Shown in pieces: positions 58,631 through 64,000 of a stretch of DNA of 64,000 nt. Within the stretch, counting starts at the first letter, position 1, and every line of letters starts with the position of its first letter. The notes under the pieces are model-generated. The model had not been told where the DNA came from, did no database searches, and saw nothing but the letters and a program-made list of their open reading frames with translations. The position numbers and the translations under genes are program-made. The stretch is from Archilochus colubris (taxonomy: Eukaryota; Chordata; Aves; Apodiformes; Trochilidae), in assembly GCA_023079485.1 (NCBI GenBank), contig CM041108.1:3720001-3784000 (forward strand), read 5' to 3'.

Positions 58631-61091
58631 AGTGCATGATGGAGCCTTGTCCCAAATCACCAGTGAATAAAACCTGCCCCGAGTTTTTAAATAGCTGAGG
58701 TTGATAGGCTTGTTGTTGGATTTTTTGCTGTTGTTATTTTCTCTTTTCCTTTTGTTAAATTAGTGGCTTTTTTTCCTTATTTATTTATTTTTATTTTTAT
58801 TTTTGGTTTGTGGTTGTTTTTCTTTTTCCCCTCAGCAGGAGGAGGGTGCAGGGGGAGACTCCAAAAGGGATGGGGCTGGGGGCACTGTACTAGTTTTCAT
58901 TGTGACTTCCAGAGAGTTGGTTTCTTTCCAGTTGTTCACATCTCAGCATGTGGAATTATTGTGCTTTCTCCCGATTTGCCACAGAATTGGCAGTGGACTG
59001 ACATTGTTAGTCATTTGAATTGTATTTGGAGCTGGGCTGATTTTTTTTATTTTTATTTTTATTTTTTTTTCCCCCGTGTATTTATTGATTTCAAAACAAT
59101 TTCTTTGATTTTGAAAATATGCAAGATAGATTTTACAATCTGTAAAATGGAGGAAAGAAAAAAAATAAAAAAAGAGGGTGAGAGGATTGTGGCAAGACTA
59201 TTCCCTGAACCACCCCAGTATTCCCCTCCCCATCCAGTTTTGTAGTTGCCTACTGAAGAACCCCCCCTCCCTCCTTGTAGGAGGGAGTGGCCTTTTAGTG
59301 ATAAAGGTAGGTTGGCTTGTTGGTTTGGGGTTTTTTTGTTTTGTGGGGTTTTTTTCCCAGTTTCTGTGATACTTTATTAATAGCATGGGGCAAGAGAGAG
59401 GATACAGGGTGGGGAGAGCAGGGGAGGAGGTGGCAGAGAGAGAGAGAGGAAAGAGTCATCCTTGAAGTACTGTACCTTGAAATAACTCAAGAGAAAATAG
59501 TTGCTGCCTCACTTGAGTTGCTTTCAAAATCTTGCTGGGCACTTTTACTTTTTCTTTTTACTTTTTACTTTTTTTTTTTTATTTAAAAAGCTTTCCGGAG
59601 GGAGGGGGCAGGGAAGGGAAAAAAAAAAAGAAAAGAAAGAAGGGAAAAAAAAGAAAATGAGCCAAAAAAATTTTGAAGGCTCGATCTTGGATTCTATACA
59701 AACAGATGTTGCCTGTCATTCCGTTGTTAAGCAGGCAGCAGATTGGAGCAAGCAGCAGCAGTTTAGGGGGAACTGCAGCAGAACTGGAAAGTGGGAGATA
59801 TAGATATATATATATATATAAAGATTTCTTTTCCTTGTATTTGTTGTTTGGGTTTTTATTGTTGTTGTTGTTCTACACATAAATATTTTTGCCCTGGAAT
59901 TATCTCTCCTTACAAAATGACAACATCTCTGTTTTTTCTTTTTTTTTTTTTATTTTTTTTTTTTAAGTGGGCAAAACAAATCCAAAACAAAATGGGAAAG
60001 GCACCCAAACTTTACCAAAACAGCTTTTTTTGTTGTTGTTGTTGTGGTGGTTGTTTTTGAGAGCTTTTCAGTTTGCTTTTTTTGTTGTTCTTTTCCACCA
60101 TAGGTGAACATGTGTAGGAAAGGGGGTTCTGTTGGAAATGCTTAAGGCATTCTCGGTAAGTGAATATTTGCAATAAATTAGGTCAGGGATTCTGCTCTTT
60201 TCCTTACTGCTCTCCCTGTTTCTGTTGGGGTTGCCCTGGACTTCTTGCTGGAGGTGGAACTGTGAAGGTTGAAGGCCTTTCTGTCTCTTTTCCAAGTCTT
60301 AGCAACGTTGTAAGAACAAGAATCCTGCTGTTTATACAGTAGAACTTGTAGTCAAGCACTGATCTGCTCCATATCGTGGCTCTTTTGTGTTCTGCATGTG
60401 CTCGTGGGTTTAATTCCCCTCTTCTTTCCATCCTCTTGTGTTTTTATTTCTCACTTTGCTTTTAATTCCTGCTTTCTGATTCAACTCTAGTACGCTTGGG
60501 AGCAGAGAAAAAAAAAAAATAGCAAAACATGGGGAGCGTTGAGCCGAAAGAGTTAAAAGTTTCTTGGCACCAGAGCAGCAGTTTAGCAACAGATCAATTC
60601 ATTTAAATGAAAGAAATCACAGCCCCAGCCATCTGATTTTGAAATTTCACATCTTCTGCTTCCACTTTAGAACAAAGCTTCTGTTTTTCTTTCCCCCTTG
60701 TTAACCCACTCTGCTTGACGCTGTTGCTTTCCACAGGATCTTTAAGTTATCTGTAGTCTGCCTCTTTTTCTCTCTTTTATTTATTTTTTTTTTGCTTTAT
60801 TCTTAAAATACAAAGTAAGGGGGGTGTCTCCATCTCTGAGTTGCAGTTAGTTCCAGCCATAAACCTCTGCACACAGACCAGCTGGTGTCAGAGCTGGTTT
60901 CACCCTCACTTACTCTATGTTTGAAACAGCTTCCATTTTCTGGCTTGCAGGCTGGAGAAACAGGCACCTATGTGCTGGGGGAAACCACTTGTCCCCAGCC
61001 AGGCTGAGTCCCCCGTGTTGCAGCTTTAGCCAAGAGGGCATTTTCTTTACACAGATATGAAATATGTGTCCCTCCAACACCTGTGTCAAGG
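58631..61091. other. homopolymer-rich noncoding region
   Basis: Many T and A runs (for example 59041-59073, 59570-59580, 59939-59964) and GTT repeats near 59859-59872 and 60030-60045. An AT dinucleotide run lies at 59804-59820. No coding exon recognised. Texture resembles long UTR, first-intron or lncRNA sequence. TTCATTTAAATGAA at 60598-60611 is a perfect 14-bp palindrome. Confidence 0.5.
60598..60611. repeat. perfect 14-bp palindrome
   Basis: TTCATTTAAATGAA equals its own reverse complement. Could bind a dimeric factor; nothing else supports a function. Confidence 0.9.
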
Positions 61092-61130
61092 AGTAGTTAC
61101 TCAGAGTAGTTACTCAGAGTAGTTACTCAG
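61092..61130. repeat. 13-bp tandem triplicate
   Basis: AGTAGTTACTCAG occurs three times in a row with no mismatch. Each unit contains GAGTA/TACTC half sites (counting the preceding G) around GT, and TTACTCA, one base from the AP-1 site TGACTCA. Confidence 0.97.
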
Positions 61131-61734
61131 CCTGTGTGTGTGCCTGATGGAAGAGCTGCATCCTTCTGTGCTCCATCACGTATACTGAGCATCAGCCACT
61201 GCAACACTTTTAAGAGCTGCTTAAAGCCTGGGAATGATCACACACAACTTCTTTTTGCTCTTGGTTCCTTTCAGTTAGTTAGTTTTGTTGCTACATCAAG
61301 GAAAATAAAATTATAGAATTAATCCACTCGCAGACAGAGAAGTCGGGGGGTTAAAAAGAAAAAAAGCAAAAACCTGTCCCCACCTGCCTTTTACACAGTC
61401 CCTTAAAAGCAATGGGGAAAAAAAAAAAAAAAGAAAAAAAGAAGAAAAAAATGAAATCAGTTGCTTACGCTGAATGAATGTGTTTGATGAGGGAGTCTGC
61501 AGCCCTGCACATGAATTTTGATGGCAGCTTTTGGTGCTGAGTCTCTTCAGGGTGGTGTCAAAAGAGAGGCTGGGATGTTTGGGCACGGGTGAACTCCTAT
61601 CAGAGGGAAGCAGCAGCAGGGTGGGAGTCACTGGGTGGGGGGTATCCTTTTGTCAGGCTTCTCCCCAACCTCTGAACCCCTTGGAAAAAAAATCCTCAAT
61701 GAAGCAGAATGCTCTTAAGCCGTAGAAAGTGGAT

Positions 61735-61777
61735 TTAAAAAAAAAATTAAATAAAATAAAATAAATTAAAAAAAAAA
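61735..61777. repeat. A/T low-complexity tract
   Basis: A runs mixed with ATAAA units. Confidence 0.9.
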
Positions 61778-61899
61778 GTGGTGTGGGAGGGGGAAAAGTA
61801 TCAACCTCCACCTTTAATGTGTAACTGGGGTTGGTTGTGGATCTGGAGGTTTTTATTCTTTCCCTCTCTCAGCCCAGCTCCCAACTGTGTTGGGAGGGA

Positions 61900-62650
61900 A
61901 ACGCCAGGATTCCGAGCACGAGTCCGTCCCCCCCAATATCAGAAATATTTCTGTGGGTGTCGTTGTGGTTACATCACAGAGCTCTCCTTCCTCATCTCCA
62001 TTCTTGTGCAAAATTCAAATAATTCCCCCACCTCCACCCCCCCTCCCTGATAGCAGCTGTGCATGGTTTTTTAAGTCGGTCTTTAACGTTGCGAAAGGAA
62101 CAATAAAATGAAAGGCAAAACCGGCATCTTAAAACTTGGCAAGTGAAAGCAGCTTGGACTGGCAGCCAAGAATCCTGCTGTGGTGCAAAAAGAATAGCAT
62201 CCACGAAGCCACCACAATCCAGGGTTTCTCTTCTTTTAACAATCGCATCGGCAGAGAGCAATAATTATTCCTTGTATCAGTGTTAAAAGAGTCAAAAAGC
62301 TTAAAATGCTTGCTTGGTGCACCTTCTCCAAAGCAGGTAACGATCCTCCTCTTTGATTCTGTTTTATCCAACTTTAATTGGCTCAGGATCTCTGGATGAT
62401 AAGGAAGCAGTGTGAGAAGTTGGTGCGTGTTACTAACTAGCAGGGAATGCTGCTGCAGCCTCCACGCTGCTTTATTTCTCTTTCTCGCTTTGGTGGTGAA
62501 TAGGACTGGGGAACTTCTGAAATGTTTGGGGTTTCATTTCCACAGATGGAGCTCACGGTGTGGGGGGTGGGCAGGAGTGGATTGATCCAAGATATAACGT
62601 GGAAAATAATGTTTAAAAAAAAAAAAAATTAAATTAAAAATTGAGATGTC
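61900..62650. promoter_or_regulatory. CpG-enriched region upstream of a candidate exon
   Basis: At least fourteen CpG between 61900 and 62345 (for example ATTCCGAGCACGAGTCCGTC, TTTAACGTTGCGAAAGG, AATCGCATCGGC), and several more up to 62650. The density is several times the window background. It lies directly upstream of the candidate exon at 62805-62884. It could be a weak CpG-island-type promoter or the remnant of one. Confidence 0.3.
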
Positions 62651-62695
62651 GGAAGGGGGGAGTGATTTCTCTCTTTGAAACTTTTCTGCTCCTTT

Positions 62696-62732
62696 TGCTT
62701 CTAAAACTGTAGCCTCTGCTTCTAAAACTGTA
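62696..62732. repeat. 16-bp direct repeat, period 21
   Basis: TGCTTCTAAAACTGTA occurs at 62696-62711 and 62717-62732 with GCCTC between. Confidence 0.95.
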
Positions 62733-62804
62733 CCTCTATATAAAGGTAGAATCCATTTCTTGAAAATATGCTATGAAATACCTATAAATATTTTTGTCTT
62801 CCAG

Positions 62805-62884
62805 AATACGTTCTTTGAAGAGTTGGGCCTAGCAATATGGCAGCACACATTCGACAAGAAATCTTGTAAAATGCTGCTGTTGAG
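62805..62884 (+). other. candidate exon, 80 bp, with short ORF
   Basis: Acceptor TTTTTGTCTTCCAG and donor TTGAG|GTAATT bound 80 bp. The frame from the first base is open throughout (NTFFEELGLAIWQHTFDKKS at its start). In another frame an ATG in strong context (A at -3, G at +4; 62837-62839) begins a 10-codon ORF, MAAHIRQEIL, closed by TAA at 62867-62869. It could be a 5' UTR exon with an upstream ORF, or a coding exon. The donor lies inside the left edge of local duplication 2. No gene is recognised. Confidence 0.28.
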
Positions 62885-63000
62885 GTAATTTGGTTTCTCC
62901 TTCATTCTCCAGCCCATATCTTCCTTTTCTTTATCATTTCTTAAAAGCATTTGAAGTAGAACAATCTATTGATAGAGCTCTCCAACCCGAAGATAGAGTC
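62880..63000. repeat. local direct duplication 2, upstream copy
   Basis: 121 bp that align without gaps to 63853-63973 at a constant offset of 973. I count 12 mismatches (about 90 percent identity), 9 of them in the last 40 bp. A TG/TA dinucleotide tract follows directly. Confidence 0.95.
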
Positions 63001-63002
63001 TA

Positions 63003-63046
63003 TGTGCGTGTGTGTGTATATATAAATATATATATATGTATTTATA
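63003..63046. repeat. (TG)n-(TA)n compound microsatellite
   Basis: TGTGCGTGTGTGTG followed by TATATA with AA and GT interruptions. Confidence 0.9.
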
Positions 63047-63790
63047 GGCCTGAATAGATTTGGGTTAAAACTGGGGGGATGAAGTGGGGGAAAAGAATAG
63101 GAATGTTTCTTATTTGTCTTATTTTTATGGCAGAAATACGAAATGGCTGCAAACAGCTTTTTACTCAGGCACACAATGCATTCCATAATGATCGATTTTC
63201 CTGGACAGGGCATTTATGCTTTGTGGTTTGCAAGAATACCACCCACAGACCAAACCCAATGTTATTTCTTTAGAGACTTGATTTCTACATATTTTCTTCT
63301 GTGTTCCTTTGGCTATAAATCTATAAATTGCCTGCCTTGTACTGGGTTAATACTTAAGAGAAGTGGATGACTTCTTTGGCTGTCCCAGGTTCCTGTACCA
63401 AAGCCTTGGTGATCCTGTGATCACTGACACATCACAAAATTGATAGTGAAGCAAAGGATCCTTAGTACAAGGTTATCACAGTCTGTAATATAAATAATAC
63501 CACGTTGAAACTTTTTATTTGTAATCTTAGCATTCTAGACAAATATAGTGTGAAGATGATTGATTTGTTTGCCTATCATGGATTTTCTGCCACTGTGCAT
63601 ATGTTCATCAGGTTTTCAAAAGGTACAATAGCTGCATGGTTAATCAATGTAGGGAAAGCTTTCCAAACCCAGGTTGTGTAAAATCTATGGCTCTCCTTCA
63701 GTCTCCCTGAATATGTTTGATACAAGTGAAATTCATCGTTAAAAAACAGTGCAAATGAAAAAAAATAAAATTATAAGGAAATCCACATCA
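63047..63790. other. unique noncoding DNA
   Basis: No gene recognised; moderately AT-rich. Confidence 0.5.
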
Positions 63791-63835
63791 CTGAATCACA
63801 GGATTGTTCTGGTTGGAAAAGACCTTTAAGTCAAA
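63791..63835 (-). mobile_element. short CR1 3' tail fragment
   Basis: CTGAATCACAGGATTG, then CTGGTTGGAAAAGACCTTTA and AGTC, match the reverse complement of an older CR1 3' end. Only about 45 bp remain, followed by AAAAAAACCCCAAACTCATA and then the downstream copy of local duplication 2. The same arrangement is seen at 5446-5640. Confidence 0.75.
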
Positions 63836-63852
63836 AAAACCCCAAACTCATA

Positions 63853-63973
63853 TTGAGGTAATTTGGTTTCACCTTCATTCTCCAGCCCATATCTTCCTTT
63901 TCTTTATAATTTCTTAAAAGTATTTGAAGTAGAAAAATCCATTGGTACAGCTCTCCAAACCAGGGATACAGTC
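63853..63973. repeat. local direct duplication 2, downstream copy
   Basis: Second copy of 62880-63000, same orientation, gapless. Its left neighbour is a minus-strand CR1 tail fragment. The sequence right of it is unrelated to that following the upstream copy. Confidence 0.95.
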
Positions 63974-64000
63974 ACTGCCTTTATCAGCTCACTGTCTCCA

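Noticed and set aside
1..64000. tRNA, rRNA, CRISPR array, bacterial or phage genes
   Set aside because: No cloverleaf with A and B boxes outside the SINE remnant, no regular spaced repeats, no dense operon-like coding, and clear avian CR1 repeats throughout.
1..64000. Endogenous retrovirus or LTR pairs
   Set aside because: I saw no paired long terminal repeats, primer-binding site or gag/pol-like frames. A repeat-library search would be needed to exclude old solo LTRs.

Overview
The window looks like bird nuclear DNA. The clearest sign is eight copies or fragments of the avian CR1 LINE. They carry its characteristic 3' tail of repeated ATTCTATG octamers and, in the longer copies, the reading frame for the C-terminus of CR1 ORF2. 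Four of the copies are nearly identical, so this CR1 subfamily was probably active recently in the lineage. An older MIR-type SINE remnant near 1.5 kb also fits an amniote. Base composition, low CpG and many long A/T homopolymers fit intronic or intergenic DNA. Species and chromosome cannot be told from the sequence.

I find no complete protein-coding gene, rRNA, tRNA or CRISPR array. The long open frames are either CR1 remnants, microsatellite artefacts or unrecognised frames compatible with chance. Five short segments on the + strand have good acceptor and donor splice signals (18692-18785, 27156-27280, 35230-35269, 56356-56387, 62805-62884). They could be exons of a gene or lncRNA crossing the window, but none is recognised.

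Layout: 1-8.9 kb has the MIR remnant, a 240-bp local direct duplication (2872-3111 and 5636-5876) with a CR1 fragment at the left edge of the second copy, and two short CR1 tails. 8.9-25.8 kb is mostly unique noncoding DNA with one strong hairpin and one candidate exon. 25.8-40 kb is the repeat-rich part: two long minus-strand CR1 copies, one older and two young plus-strand copies, an (ATTTT)n array and a large polypyrimidine block with 20 perfect TTTCCC units. 40-58 kb is again mostly unique, with a CpG-enriched promoter-like patch near 43.4-43.7 kb. 58-63 kb is distinct: CpG clusters, a TATA-like element, many homopolymers, a 13-bp triplicate and a candidate exon with a 10-codon ORF; it may be a 5' regulatory or first-exon region. 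A second local duplication (62880-63000 and 63853-63973) ends the window, again with a CR1 fragment next to the downstream copy.

The most notable pattern is that both local duplications have a truncated minus-strand CR1 fragment at the left edge of the downstream copy. This could record CR1 reverse transcription that switched template onto nearby sequence.
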